Positions 32,901 to 45,555 of a stretch of 64,000 nucleotides of DNA are shown piece after piece. The position numbers were made by a program, and so were the translations under genes. The notes beneath the pieces were generated by a model that saw only the letters and a program-made list of their open reading frames with translations, did no database searches and was not told where the DNA came from. The stretch spans positions 1,654,501-1,718,500 of the forward strand of contig JBAIZL010000425.1 in the NCBI GenBank assembly GCA_036971475.1, read 5' to 3'. The DNA comes from Prosapia bicincta (lineage: Eukaryota; Arthropoda; Insecta; Hemiptera; Cercopidae). How positions within the stretch are numbered: position 1 is the stretch's first letter; each line of letters starts with the position of its first letter.

Positions 32901-34640
32901 TTCTGGGAATAGGTCAAGTCGGGATCTCGCATACAACAAAGCTAGGATCGTTCTTTTTAAAAAACCGTCCTTAAGTTGCAACAATAAAATATTTCCGAGG
33001 GAACACGTAGCCCTGTAATGGGGAACGGGAGACACTGTGTGTTAACTATAGAAGGCTATTTTTATGTTAAATTATAACTGAATTGTGATAGTAAGACATT
33101 ACTTAACCGTAAGCATCACAGAAGAGTGCATAGCAAGGATATTGCGTTAATGTATAGTGCAATCTCACTATGACGGATTTTTTATAAAATGTAATGTTTA
33201 TTAAAGCATAAATAAGCCTCTAATACTGATGAATTGATGAACGTGTACATATTTTCTTGTTGTGATGAGTCATGGGCAACCACTTTTTCCTTTCTGGTCA
33301 CAATGTCGCCTGCATCTCATTAGTTGGTAAAAAGCCGCAGGAATTGAGGATAATTAACTTATGTACTACTTTACCAAGTGTATTACTGTAAGAACAATTG
33401 TAAGCAGAAAAATAATGATAAAATAAGAAAACCTTGGACTGAGCACCTACCCTTTCAACTCTCGCCCCCAAATAGACATAGAGATAGATCCGCGTAATGA
33501 GAATCTATTAGTAATCATTTGGAATCCAAGCCCTCACAAATGGAACCTTAATTTTGTGGTTGTCGCATGAGTAACTATTGCTAAACCCGAGCCGGAGGAG
33601 GGGGCTTGGTGCATGTCCCGCATGTTCGCAGGCTGCAAGAGTATTTCGACCTCACTGTAAGGTAAGGCCTAGACTGGTGACAGGCATGCCCCTGGAACTG
33701 ATGGACCAGACCGTACTTGGGATGAGACAAACTCTCACCACTCCCTAAGAACGTTCTGAACGTCAAGGTATTTTGTACCGCCAATGCTCTATCTGAATAT
33801 ACCTCACCACACCCTTACTCCTAGGCAGACTTAAGCCGGTTAGACCTTGAAAGCTGTAACAAGCTACTGATTCATCAAAACATAGTGGGACGAAACAGAA
33901 CTGTAAGGGTAGCATGAGGAGTAGAATAAAGAAAACCTACAAGGATGTAACCATGAGGCGCCCTTATGTTCACATTATGGACAGGTTACACCTTGAAATA
34001 ACCTTATTTATTAAGTCTTGTCCCAGACTTCATCTTCTATTGACATGATAGAATTAGTTTGCCATAAACGTTCTCCCTACAGGTATAGCACAGACAGGGT
34101 ATGGTAGCGTTAGGTAAAAGATAGGGGGTTAGGTAACTACGAGAGGGGTATTTCATAAATCTTTGAGAAGTTGAAGATATTTATTATTGTTATTTTTAAA
34201 TAATTTGAATGAAATTTCTCAATAGTAAATATTGTCAATCGGTAATTGCAAAGTGAATTGGAGATAGATTGCTACCAATAACTATATACCTGTTGGTATC
34301 AATAAGTACATAGTAAAAAAATCCTCAATATGTACAACACACAAAATGCCAGTTATAATAAGAGTGCTTACATTTGGTGTTACATTTCCCTTTACAAGAA
34401 TCTACAAATACAGTTCTCTTATTGGTTGACAACTTTTCAATGCCCAAGCTGGTATTAGTCTATTTGGAATGCTACTATGAACACGAATTGCCGCGTCTTC
34501 TATATATCTTATATTTGTAGGCCTAAAGTCCCTATGTAGGATTATAGTAATATATAGTATTATACTAGTATAGTACTATAGTAGCATATAGTATTTTAGT
34601 ACTATTAATATACATAATTCTGTTCTATAATCCGCAGACG
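29958..34640. other. 4.7-kb stretch without recognised genes
   Basis: Mostly unique-looking A+T-rich sequence. About 30990-31130 resembles 53800-53930 (ATAACATAAAATCATCTGT-type motif), 31280-31345 resembles 14960-15020, and 30460-30500 resembles 41865-41900; all look like old dispersed repeats. The part from 33250 to 34000 is noticeably less A+T-rich and may be a transposon remnant, but I could not tie its frames to a family. Near 34540-34620 there is a TATAGTA-type simple sequence. Confidence 0.5.
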
Positions 34641-34645
34641 GCAAT
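34641..34645 (+). repeat. 5-bp target-site duplication (5')
   Basis: GCAAT, repeated at 41273-41277 directly after the 3' LTR. Confidence 0.85.
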
Positions 34646-35044
34646 TGTTACGTATTTAAAATTAATATAGACTCATTTCTTTTATTTTAAACCCGCCGCC
34701 AAAGTCAGACAAAGCTCACCCGTGATAAGGTTTGTTCTGCAGTTTGAACCGGCAGAGCAAGTTAGACCCTTCCGGAGTGTAGACCGATACCCCTACGTTC
34801 TAATATATTATTCTACTTTTCAATCTCCGTACCTTAGGTACCAGAATACGTGAATGTAACTATTTTATTAATTTTTATACCGAATGTGACCAGTGCGTGG
34901 AATACGAACAAGTTTTCTGGCCAGAAATCGCTTATTTAATACGCGAGTGTGATAAGTGTGTATTCCATGGTGCACGTAAGTACAAACTATTAGTTTATAT
35001 AATTATAATAATTATTGGTCCTCCGAAACTATTGTTACCAAATA
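34646..35044 (+). repeat. 5' LTR of BEL/Pao element (399 bp)
   Basis: Starts TGTTACGTATTTAAAATT and ends GTTACCAAATA. It is collinear with 40874-41272 with about 16-18 differences including single-base indels, roughly 95-96% identity by eye. The next bases (TTTGGTCCAGCC) occupy the primer-binding position; I could not assign the tRNA. Confidence 0.95.
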
Positions 35045-35090
35045 AATTTGGTCCAGCCGGTCCGGATCTTAAGCCTTAAGACCTATATAC

Positions 35091-35116
35091 AAAAAAAAAA
35101 AAAAAAAAAAAAAAAA
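35091..35116 (+). repeat. A26 homopolymer in the leader
   Basis: An uninterrupted run of 26 A residues about 50 bp inside the 5' LTR, upstream of gag. This is unusual for an LTR element leader, and its length in an assembly is error-prone. Confidence 0.95.
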
Positions 35117-35482
35117 TTGAATTCATTTTATGTGTTCATTCAACAACTTCTACAAGTTTTTTAAAACTTTGTCTGTGCATGCAAACACTGGAAAACTAGT
35201 TCATGTCGCAGTATATGAAACAGCTGATACCTCTTTTATCTTTGTTTGGCTTTGGCGTGCATTAATATGTTGGTTTAAATTAATTGTAAAAGTTTATGAA
35301 AAGGGATTTCAGTTGTTTATAGAAGGTTATCTCATTGAGCCTACGTAGATTTGTTGTTTACTTAGGCTTATTTATTTCTCCGTTAAACATATACGCTCAT
35401 AGGCCTAATCTTTTTAAAACATTTTGTAATTTAAAAATTAAAGCAATTATCTCATCTTCTACTATAAAACCATCATTTAATC

Positions 35483-36720
35483 ATGGAAAAACCTTTGGCA
35501 GTTATTAAATCAAAGAAAGACAATATATTTAGTCAAATTCAAGAGATTTTTGATCTAACAAAAAAACCATCTGATAAGTCAATCCTGCAAAAATTGTCGG
35601 TGCGCGCTAAATCTATAAATAGGCTTCGTGAAGAATTTTCTGATATTTTAAGCATTTATCATGAACAAGAAATACAGGCTAACCCGAATTTTCAACCCAA
35701 CTACGCTCCTCTTAACAGCATCAACCAGTTAGTCGATTATGTTAATTCTACCGTTTATTCGATAGAAAGTAAGATGTCATCAACAAGGCCTAAATGTGAA
35801 ATAGTTACTCCTCAGTTACATTTACGACTGCCTAAGCTTGAACTCAAGCATTACGATGGTGAATTTCTCGAATGCATGTCATTCATTAATATATTTAACG
35901 CTATCATTCATGAAAATGCATCGTTACCAGCAGTTTCTAAACTTCAATATTTATTGAGCGTTATCTCAGGAGAACCGCTAAATTTAATTAAATCTCTCCC
36001 TATTCTGACGCTAACTATAAAGTGACCTATGACTTATTAAAAGAAAGATATCACTCGCCGAGGCGGTTAGTTACTTTACACCTCAATCAAATTTTAGATT
36101 TGCCCTCTGTAAACAACACGCCTAAACAAATGAGAAATTATGTAAATTTATACTCAGAAAATATACAAGCTCTTAAAGGTCTTGACATCGATATCACTAG
36201 TAAAAATCCTTTGTTATCTGCTATGCTTTTACGAAAAATGGATAGTGAACATAGGAACCGTTTTGAAAACTTCCGTTCATCAAATGTTACTCAAGAGAGA
36301 GTTGACTCCACTACAATACCCGATGCAGCGGAAATTATTAAGTTTTGTAAATAAAGAATGTAATGAAATTGAAGATGTCGATCTTCATTCTCCTATCACC
36401 TCGAAACCCTCCTCGTCTGGATCACGCACCCCCTCTGGTTCCCAAAATAAATACTTTAAACAAAAAGTATCACAGAAGTCCTACAATTATGGAGAAGGCT
36501 CCTCCATTAAAGTTAAACCTCATCCATGCTTTATATGCAATAAAATTGACCATAAGGTATATTCGTGTCCGGACTTCAAGAGTCAGGACGCCAAATCCCG
36601 TCTTAAAATTGTAAAGGAAAAGGGGCGTTGAACCTCATGCTTAGGTACTCACCATCTTAACGACTGTGGGTCAAAGTTTAGTTGCTACAAATGCCACAAA
36701 AATCATCATACATTATTACA
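35483..36720 (+). pseudogene. BEL/Pao gag (broken)
   Basis: Gag packages the element RNA. The ATG at 35483 opens a Lys-rich N-terminus. The capsid-like core contains LPKLELKHYDGEFLE (about 35830-35875), the conserved segment near the start of BEL/Pao capsid, where LPKL and F-G/D-G motifs are usual. A frame change near 36000 moves the reading frame, a second near 36342 moves it back, and TGA at 36629-36631 interrupts the nucleocapsid. A CCHC-type knuckle (CFICNKIDHKVYSC) lies just before that stop, and a second Cys/His cluster (CYKCHKNHH) just after it. Gag and pol share one frame after the stop, as in single-polyprotein BEL elements. Confidence 0.9.
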
Positions 36721-36817
36721 TTTTGAAAATTACTCTACGCTGCAACGGACCACACCTAAAACTTCGCGTCAAGACTCTCCGACATTTCAACAGGAAATAA
36801 CCCCTTCTCCAATCACT

Positions 36818-39800
36818 ATGACCTATCAAGAAAAGCAGAATACGTCTCAAATCTCTAATACTGTTCTCTTAGGCACTCTACGTGTTAAGCTTACCTCGTC
36901 TAACGGTATTACTCATGTATTGCGTACTCTTGTTGACTCTGGCAGTCAATCTTGTTTTCTCACCGAGCGTGCTGCTCAATTATTGTGTGCTCCTCTTACT
37001 AAGACCACTCATAGTATGGTAGGATTGTCTCAGGTACCCTTACGCTCAAAAGGTCTCACCTCAGTTGCTGTTGAAACTCTTGGGGACAAGGTTATTTCAA
37101 TTAGTGAAAGATTTTTAATATTGGAAAAAATATGTGTTAACCTACCTAGCACACAAGTAGACCCTGAAATTCTTTCCAAGGTTCGTCCTTATGTTTTAGC
37201 AGACCCTACGTTTCACTTGCCAGGAGGCATAGACGTTCTTCTTGGTGGTGATTTATTTCCACTCATACTTACTCAAGAGGCTTATAACCTCGGACCTGGT
37301 TTACCCAGGCTAATAGGCACACACTTTGGCTTTTTAGTAATGGGTAACGCACCATGTCTATCTGGCAATGAACTTCATAGTAACTCCAGCTCTCAATTAT
37401 CAACTACACTTCTAGTTGTCAACGACATTGACCTTCACTACTCACTACAAAGGTTTTGGCAACAGGAAGAACCCCCTGCTGTGTCTAAGCTTTCTCAAGA
37501 AGACACATTATGTGAAGATCACTTTCTCGCCACTCATACTCGGGACCAATCTGGCCGATATTGCGTCCGACTACCATTCAAGACTGAACATCCTCCTCTG
37601 GGTCAATCTCGTTTAAATGCAGAAAAAAGACTGCACTCTCTAGAGAAGAAATTTAGTGCTCAACCTCAATTTAAATCCCTATATACTGATTTTATGGCTG
37701 ACTACTTAGCCTCTGGTCACATGATATACGCTCATAATACTGATCAAACTGTACCTCATTACTTCCTTCCTCACCATGGTGTTTTAAAGGAGTCTAGCAG
37801 CACAACTCGTTTACGTACTGTATTTGATGCTAGTTCTGAAACCTCTAATGGTATTTCTCTTAATAATATTTTATTAACAGGCAAAAAGATGCAAACGAAT
37901 ATTTGTGATTTAGTACTAAATTTTCGGATTCATAACGTTGTTTTTTCTTGTGACATTCGTCAAATGTATAGACAGGTAAAAATGCACCCTCATGACCAGT
38001 GCAATCAGATGATCTTATGGCGTGAAAGTCCAGATCAGATCTCTTTAATCTACAAGCTCATGACAGTGACTTACGGAGTGAATTGTTCACCTATCTTGCC
38101 ATTAGAACCTTACATCAGCTCGCTGCAGACGAAGGTGACTCCTATCCTGAAGCTGCAACTATTCTACGCACGCAGACGTTCGTAGATGACATCATCTCTG
38201 GAGCTGACTCTGAAGAAAAGGCTTTGAGCCTCTGTAAGCAACTTATCTCGCTCCTGGCTCGCGGAGGCTTTGAACTACGCAAATGGACATCTAACTCCAG
38301 TCAACTGATGCAAGATCTTCCTGATGCTCATTTAGAGACCCCTGTATTCCTTCAAGGCAGTAAACAACCACATTTCACTTTATTAGGTCTTCACTGGTCA
38401 CCCTCTACCGATACGTTTACCTATAATTTGAATTTTACTCACAATTCCAGGACTAAACGTCAAATTCTCGGTATCATTGCCCAGATTTACGACCCTTGTA
38501 GCTTTCTCTCGCCCATTGTTATGTGGGCCAAACGTATTATGCAACTACTCTGGATCAAAGGATTGAACTGGGATGAACCACTTCCATCTGATCAATTGAA
38601 ATTATGGCACACCTTTAGAGACTCGGCTAATACTCTACGAGAAATTGTAATTCCTCGTGCATTACAAATAACACACTCGAGAAACTTTGAGTTACACGGT
38701 TTCTCAGATGCTTCTGAGAACGGTTATGCCGCCGTCGTTTACTTGAGATGCCAACTTAGCGACGACTCTGTGTTAATTCGGCAAGTAATATCGAAGACTC
38801 GGGTAGCCCCTCTGAAAAGGCTCATGGTACCTCGATTAGAGCTAACTGCAGCTCATTTACTCGCCCAACTAGTGGGATATGTTATCTCTCTTTTTGAAAA
38901 AAGCGTGGAATTTTCTTTTTTATTTCTATGGTGTGATTCGACAGTAACACTGGCATGGTTACAAACACCTCTTCATCGATTGAAGACGTTTGTCGCCAAC
39001 CGGGTAGCCCAGATACAAGAATTAATGCCTTCTCATTACTGGAGACACGTAGCGAGTGATGATAATCCTGCTGATTGCGCGTCGCGTGGGTTACTTCCTA
39101 AAGATTTACCACAGCACTCATTATGGTGGTAGAGCCCCTTTTGGCTACAAAAATCTAATGATAACTGGCCTGGATCTCATTTTATGTCTGCAAAACTTAC
39201 TGACACAGGAGAAGAGAAACCCATTTCACCTATATCTCTTATATCAACTGCTTCTCATGAATGGGAGCTCCTCACTCAGTTTTCTCACTTTAGCCGACTC
39301 CAGCGTGTGATGGCTTATATTTTGCGATTTACTCATAACGCTCGTCATTCAAGAAAGCTCGATGGTCCTCTCAACACTCTGAGAATGAGAGCGTCAAGAC
39401 TGGCAATTTTCAAGATGGTTCAAGAATCAGCGTTCAGAGACTACATCGTTGCCATGAAGAAGGATCCAACTACACCTGCCTCGTCACAACTCCGCCGACT
39501 ATCTCCTTTTCTCGACAAGGTTGATATCCTACGAGTGGAAGGACGTCTCAACGCTTTAAAACTTCCTACGGATGTGCAATATCCTGTGATTTTGCCCAAA
39601 CGACATCATGTCGTTAACCTTCTTATTGATTTTTATCATCGAAAATACTTACACTCGGGCGCTCAATTGACTCAATCACTTCTTGCACAGGATGTGTGGA
39701 TACTCTCGGCCCGAAGTGTAATACGCTCTCGCATTTTTCAATGTGTTGTATGTTTTCGACACAAGCCTCACAATAAATCTTCGCTCATGGGTGATTTACC

Positions 39801-40730
39801 AAAAGCAAGATTAAATCCTTCTCGTCCGTTTCTCAACACCGGAATTGACTGCGGAGGTCCTTTTAACATCAAAATGCACAATTGGCGCTCGATTCGCTTG
39901 ACCAAAGCATATATTTGTACCTTTGTTTGCCTTGTGACAAAGGCTGTACACATTGAAGTAGTATCGGACCTGTCGACAGATGGGTTTATTGCCGCTCTCA
40001 CCCGATTTGTGTCTAGACGCGGTCTTTGCACAAATATTTATTCTGACTGTGGAACGAATTTCGTTGGAGCGAATAATGCTTTACAAAATCTCATCATCTC
40101 TTCAGGCCGAACCCCTCTTGCTGAATTCTCATTACAACACAATATCAACTTTTATTTCAACCCGCCTGCAGCTCCTCATCAAGGTGGTCTTTGGGAAGCA
40201 GCAATCAAGAGTGCAAAACATCACCTCCGACGTGTCATCGGTGAACATATTTTAACTCTATGTGAATTTTCCACTCTCACAACTCAAGTAGAGGCTATTT
40301 TGAATTCGAGACCTCTCACACCTCTGTCAAACGACGCCTCAGACCTCAATGCACTCACCCCGGGTCACTTCTTAATAGGATCTTCATTGGTTTCAGTTCC
40401 AGAAGAGGATCTTTTCAACGTTCCTGCCAACCGACTCAAGCACTGGCAGCTAATCAAGGCCTTTCACCAGCGTATTTGGAAGAGATGGCATCTAGAATAT
40501 AACCATACTCTGCAGCAACGGGGGAAGTGAACGTGCCAACTGTCAACCTGCGCGTCGGCGACCTCGTGTTAGTGCATCAACCTTACCCACCTCTCGCATG
40601 GCCTCTGGCTAGGATAAGTAGTGTTTCTCCAGAAAAGGATGGTGTAGTAAGAGTGGTTCATTTGAAGACAAAGCAGGGAACCTTGACAAGACCTGCTCAC
40701 AAGGTTTTCCCTCTACCTCTACGATCATAA
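36818..40730 (+). pseudogene. BEL/Pao pol: protease, RT, RNase H, integrase (broken)
   Basis: The protease has LVDSGSQSCFL (about 36928-36960) and a Pao-type downstream segment. RT follows: FDASS near 37825, block A SCDIRQMYRQVKM (about 37948-37985), a frame change near 38088, then block C TFVDD near 38180. RNase H lies around 38690-39080 (HGFSDASENGYAA, WCDSTVTLAWL, DNPADCASRG). TAG at 39130 interrupts the linker before integrase. Integrase contains a zinc-binding region (HHV...H, CVVC near 39600-39770) and the D,D,E triad: GIDCGG (39845), YSDCGTNF (40040), GGLWEAAIKSAK (40185). A frame change near 40528 separates a C-terminal segment with LRVGDLVLVH, typical of this family, ending at TAA 40728-40730. 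Each domain is well preserved, so inactivation is fairly recent. Confidence 0.95.
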
Positions 40731-40873
40731 TGAACTTGCGAGATAGTGCGCTCAATTTTTGTAAAAGAGATATCTTTATTTTCCTTTATGAACTTTTTAT
40801 TTTTATAAACTCTCAAGATATTATATTTGTGTTAGTTCTCTTTGAATCCTAGAAGGATTCAAGGCCCCCGGTT

Positions 40874-41272
40874 AGTTACGTATTTAAAATTAATATAGAC
40901 TCATTTCTTTTATTTAAAACCCGCCGCCAAAGTCAGACAAAGGTCACCCGTGATAAGGTTTGTTCTGCAGTTTGAACCGGCAGAGCAAGTTAGACCTTTC
41001 CAGAGTGTATACCGATACCCCTACGTTCTAGTATACTATTATACTTTTCAACCTCCGTGCCTTAGGTACTAGAATACGTGAATGTAAATATTTTATTAAT
41101 TTTTATACCGAATGTGACCAGTGCGTGGAATACGAACAAGTTTTTTGGCCAGAAATAGCTTATTTAATACGCGAGTGTGATAAGTGTGTATTCCATGGTG
41201 CACGTAAGTACAAACTATTAGTTTATATAATTATAATAATTATTGGTCCTCCGAAACTATTGTTACCAAACA
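40874..41272 (+). repeat. 3' LTR of BEL/Pao element (399 bp)
   Basis: Begins AGTTACGTATTTAAAATT, where the first base differs from the T of the 5' LTR, and ends GTTACCAAACA. GCAAT follows at 41273-41277. A short CCCCCGG stretch rather than a clear polypurine tract precedes it. Confidence 0.95.
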
Positions 41273-41277
41273 GCAAT

Positions 41278-43457
41278 AGTAGTACTGACCTATAGCTAGT
41301 TACATTACTAATAAAATGGCGTACATATTGCTATTACTTTTTTTTAAATATACACTTAAAACGAAATATAAACAAGCGTTAAGTCGTAAACCATTAACAG
41401 AAACTATGAGAAAAGGATTAATTTGAAACTAGGATTTACAAATTTTCATAAAACATTAATTAAATTTAATCTTTGTTTAAAAGATAACACTCATTAGAGC
41501 ATTGGTTAGATAGATAGGGATGAGATACAAGCAGATGCACGTAAGTCAAATTTAAAAGAAGTTAAACCTTGACAAATAAAAAAAAGATAGAAAAGTATAC
41601 GATTGGATAAACATCAATTTTTTAGAAATATAAAACCGCCCGAAGAAGGGAATTATTCTCATAAGTGTCACCAAGTTTTAAAAAATATACTTTTATTCTT
41701 GATCTATATCAAGAGCAAATTATGAGTGTGATCAAAATTAAATTATTACTACAAAATCTTTTACAAAATTAAATTCTCACTTTCATGCACAAGTAAGCTA
41801 TTTCTAAGAGTAATATTTAAGGAGAAAACCTAATTTCCGACAGAGAAGAAAATCACTTCAGCGTTATTCTATTACTGCACTTTGAAGCCTTAATAGCACT
41901 TTGTCAATTCGCAGCGAACTTTGAAAGCACTTAAGCTTGTGAGGACTTGTCATGGTATTTCCCATACAAACAAACAACTTTATTGCAATATATTTATTTG
42001 CTTGCAAAGTGACGTATTGGCTTAGTGGTAGCTACATATAGTTTCTGCGACTCGCTCACAGATTGCGCTGTAATAAACCCCCGATTGTTTACTCCCCTAG
42101 CTAAATACAATAGGTCATTTTCGGTGTGATCCTATAAAATAACTTATTGTTGTTAAATAAATGCACTTGTAGTTCACAACTAATAGGTGAAAATCGCCTA
42201 TTAATATATAACCACTATCGAGATTTTCGAGACAGTATTATATTTGAGTTATTTCTTTAATGTTGTTTCCTGTCGATGTGAATGAGGAAATTTGTATTTA
42301 TTGGTTGTGGTTCATGTTTCGGTAGTTTCAATTTTGGTAATACTTTAAATTACAAATTTATAAATAGTTTTTTTATTGTATTCAGTTTTTTGCATATTTT
42401 TATATTATTTGTTTTTCATTTTCTTAATATTATGGGTGGGACTTTTATAATTCCATATAGGAGTGAATTGTTAGCAGCCATATACTGTTGTGGGGGATGT
42501 TGTAGTGGTGTGGAAATTTGTATATTGTTTGTGTATGTTTCCTAGAAATTGAGTGTAAACAAATTGGAAAACCGAAACTGCATTACTAAAATGTAGGTTA
42601 ATCTGTCTAGACTATTATGAACGAGTTTATAAGTTTATTAATATAACTTTACTATCTCAAGTAGCAAAGGATTATTTCCAACTGTATGAATCGCTCAAGA
42701 AGGCTGTATCGGGTTCTTAATATAATGGCGCTCAATAGATACGTCATGGGTTTATACGCATATGTTGGTCAAGAAAGGTGTTAAATTCCGTGTTAAAGTT
42801 GCATTGTGCAAAAATAGTGTTGGCATTCGCAAGCGCTGCTCATCTAATCTAACAGTGTAGGATCTAAACTTGAGGACGATAAACTACCTTTGTCCTAACA
42901 ACATTACTATTGGGTTTATGTTGTACATTGTCTGTAGATAGATATTCATGTGTTACTGAATATTTCATTACAGTACTTATCTAAATTGCATTGTTCTGAG
43001 TAATTTAATAGATTGATGCAAAATGACTAAATAGAAACGTTCTGAAAAATTAGTTATCTCTCTAAAATTTTACGTTTGGTTCCTATATATAGAAATAACT
43101 TGCTGTTAAACTTACCCAAGTTTGCGACAAAAGGTTCATTTTGTCTTCCATTTTATTTTGAATACATCAATATACTGTTTATTTTAATAATGCTTAGCGA
43201 AGTCAGAGATGTGTTTTGGTTGAATCTGTGCAACCTGCAAAGGATGGCTATGGCCACAGGTGATTCAATTATAGTCACTGTCCACACGTCCGTCGGACGC
43301 AACTCGATTCTTATATAAACTATGCAAGGAACTACTTTGCGCGAGGGGTAAACTTCGATACATCCGCGTTATTATATATGTTCTCATACGCTATATACGG
43401 AGGGCAGACATTTTATATATGTTCTGGTACATTTGCTGTAAAACCATTGCTTGAATA
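41278..43457. other. 2.2-kb spacer, nothing firmly recognised
   Basis: A+T-rich sequence between the BEL/Pao element and the second segmental duplication copy. Reading frames at 42282-42545 and 43076-43318 have ordinary or hydrophobic composition and no known domain. Around 43200-43380 the sequence is less A+T-rich and includes TTATATAAAC, which would fit a TATA box, but no gene is attached. Confidence 0.5.
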
Positions 43458-43767
43458 TAGAGCAAAGGCAATTAAAGAGGGGTTGTAAGGTTTACATCCG
43501 AGGGCTTGTTTCCTGCATACAAAACCTAAGTGTACCTGTAATATCCCGCAATACACCCTGATAATAGTGCAAATAGGGCAACCATACTGTAATAGACTCC
43601 GAAAATGTTAGCTTTGGAATCGAAATGTACATCCGTATTCAAAATCATAACAGGTTTATTTGTTATTAAGAAGTTCTGGTTAATCAGTAAGTTTTATGCA
43701 TGTTTAAAGTTATCGGCAATCACAACTAATTTAAATAAATGATAATGTGTTTGAATGTCGAGTCAAA

Positions 43768-44000
43768 GATAACGTGTAGGCAACTAGCCCTTATCAGGCC
43801 TGCAAACAATATTACACTACGTATAAATACACACATAAACTACAGTACAATCAATAAAACCATTTAAAACCTTGAGGAGCCAAAACATGAAACCCTCCTT
43901 GAAGCCATGGCTCTTCTAACTTTTGATTCCGCATTACTATACATATTCTTTTGTATATACGTTTCTAATCCTAATTTAATCTTGGTAAAACCAAATATAT
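43768..44000 (-). repeat. ~290-bp repeat, inverted copy
   Basis: Counterpart of 350-640. In element orientation the 3' end reads GCCTGATAAGGGCTAGTTGC, the copy closest to a hammerhead CUGAUGA box (G to A at one position). Confidence 0.7.
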
Positions 44001-44237
44001 TAGTATTAACTACATGGGAAACCGATGATATTGATCCATTAGGATCTGTAGGAGTATCTTACTCATACGAGTGATCCCAACGCAATCATCGTCAAGTTGC
44101 TTTTCATGTTTATTTGAGCAATCGAAATAAGTATTAAATGAAAGATAAAACTATTGACTATCGAGCCAAACTAGTAGAGATGGCTTTACTGACCTTGATG
44201 GATCAATATGATCTTTTTCCCATATGTTTAGTACTAA

Positions 44238-44475
44238 TTTCTCTGGTTTTACCAAGATTGACTTGGGATTAGAAACTTGTACACTCATGAAAGGCTATAG
44301 TAATGCGGAAAGAAGAGTTATGGCTCCAAGGAGGTTTTTGGTAGTGTTTTTTCATCCTCACACCAGTCAAAGTTTAAAATTGTTTTAGTGAATATACTTA
44401 CAAGCGTATTTATAGGCAATGTATATTGTTTCCATTTTTGATAAGGGCAGAGACCTAGTTGCCTAAAGGTTGCAT
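44238..44475 (+). repeat. ~290-bp repeat, direct copy
   Basis: Starts CTCTGGTTTTACCAAGATTG, carries AGTAATGCGGAAAGAAGAG, and ends GATAAGGGCAGAGACCTAGT followed by TGCC. A partial additional copy without the front part follows at about 44515-44660. Confidence 0.7.
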
Positions 44476-44667
44476 TCATTAATTATACTTATTTGACTTT
44501 AGATTAGAAAAGTAAACTCTAAAGAATAGCTACAGTAGAAGAGTTAGCAAGCTATGTACCAAGGGAAGTTTTTGCTGAAGTGTAAGGGGTTTGAGGTTTT
44601 TTTCATCCTCACAATAGTCAAAGTTTAAAACTATTGTAGTGAGTGTACTATATTTTATGTGCGTACG

Positions 44668-44940
44668 TGGTTTTACCAAGATTAACTTAGGTTTATAAAC
44701 GTGTACACTCGTGAATAGCTATAGTAATCTGGAAAGAAGAGTTACCAGAGCTATGGCTCCAAGGAAGATTTTGGTGAAATTTAGAGGGTTTGATATTTTG
44801 CCTCCTCACATTACTTAAAGCTTTACATTGTGTTATTGATTGTACTTTACTTTATGTGCGTATTTATAGACAATGTAATATTGTTTTCATTTTTGATAAG
44901 GGTAACGAACCAGTTTGCGAAACGTTGCATTAAATAAATA
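44668..44940 (+). repeat. ~290-bp repeat, direct copy
   Basis: Starts GGTTTTACCAAGATTAACTT and ends GCGAAACGTTGCATTAAATA. Counterpart of 838-1112 in the segmental duplication. Confidence 0.7.
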
Positions 44941-45139
44941 AATTTCGTTGACTCTATATTCAACCGCTTTATCATTTTTAGGATACTTATTCCGAATATT
45001 CTAACAAACACGATATACAACTACTGTAGCCTGTAGGAGAAAACGATTGTAAATATATGTGGGATTATTGTAGACTTCCAATAGGTAACATAGGTCAGAT
45101 ACTGCGATATCACGGAAATAGGGTCCGGTATCTAAGTAT

Positions 45140-45555
45140 TCCCCACTCTCTCCCCTCTCTCTCTCTCTTCTTCTTTCTCTACCTCTCCTTCGTTTTTCCT
45201 CTTTCCCTCCTTGCCTTGCCCTCTCCTTCTTCTCGTTCTCTACCTCTTTCTCCTTCCTTCTCCCTGCTTCTCCCTCCTACCCCTCTCTCCCTCTCTTAGG
45301 CTTCCTTCATCCATTTATTCTCTCTTTCCTTATTTCTCTCATTCTTCTTCCCCTTTTTCTCTCCCTTTCTCTCGATTTTACTCTATCTCTTTCTCTCTAC
45401 ATCCCTCTCTCTTCCTCTCTTTCCCTTTCTCTCCCTCACTTCCTGTTCATCTCTCTCCTACCCTTCCTGTCTCTTTCCCTCTATCACCTCCCTCTCTCCC
45501 TTCCTTTCTCTCTCTCTCTCTACCACTCGCTCTATATATTTCTCTCTCTCTCGGT
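45140..45555 (+). repeat. Polypyrimidine (C/T) tract
   Basis: About 410 bp of C/T-rich plus strand, longer than its partner at 1300-1555. Apparent Ser/Leu/Pro-rich reading frames here are simple-sequence artefacts. Confidence 0.95.

Larger units (their letters stand above)
34646..41272 (+). mobile_element. BEL/Pao LTR retrotransposon, complete but inactivated
   Basis: The 6.63-kb element has two 399-bp LTRs, a 5-bp target duplication and an internal gag-pol region in the order gag with zinc knuckles, aspartic protease, RT, RNase H, integrase. The sequence features mark it as BEL/Pao rather than Gypsy or Copia. Six coding lesions are visible: frame changes near 36000, 36342, 38088 and 40528, and stops at 36629 and 39130. 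The LTR divergence fits an insertion of moderate age. No envelope-like frame follows integrase. Confidence 0.95.

Noticed and set aside
33250..34000. Less A+T-rich block considered as a gene or LINE fragment
   Set aside because: Frames such as 33581-33784 (minus) show no motif I can attach to a family; left as unclassified spacer.
43076..43318. 80-codon frame followed by TTATATAAAC, considered as a host exon or promoter
   Set aside because: No domain, no splice context and no downstream gene; a TATA-like string is uninformative at this base composition.
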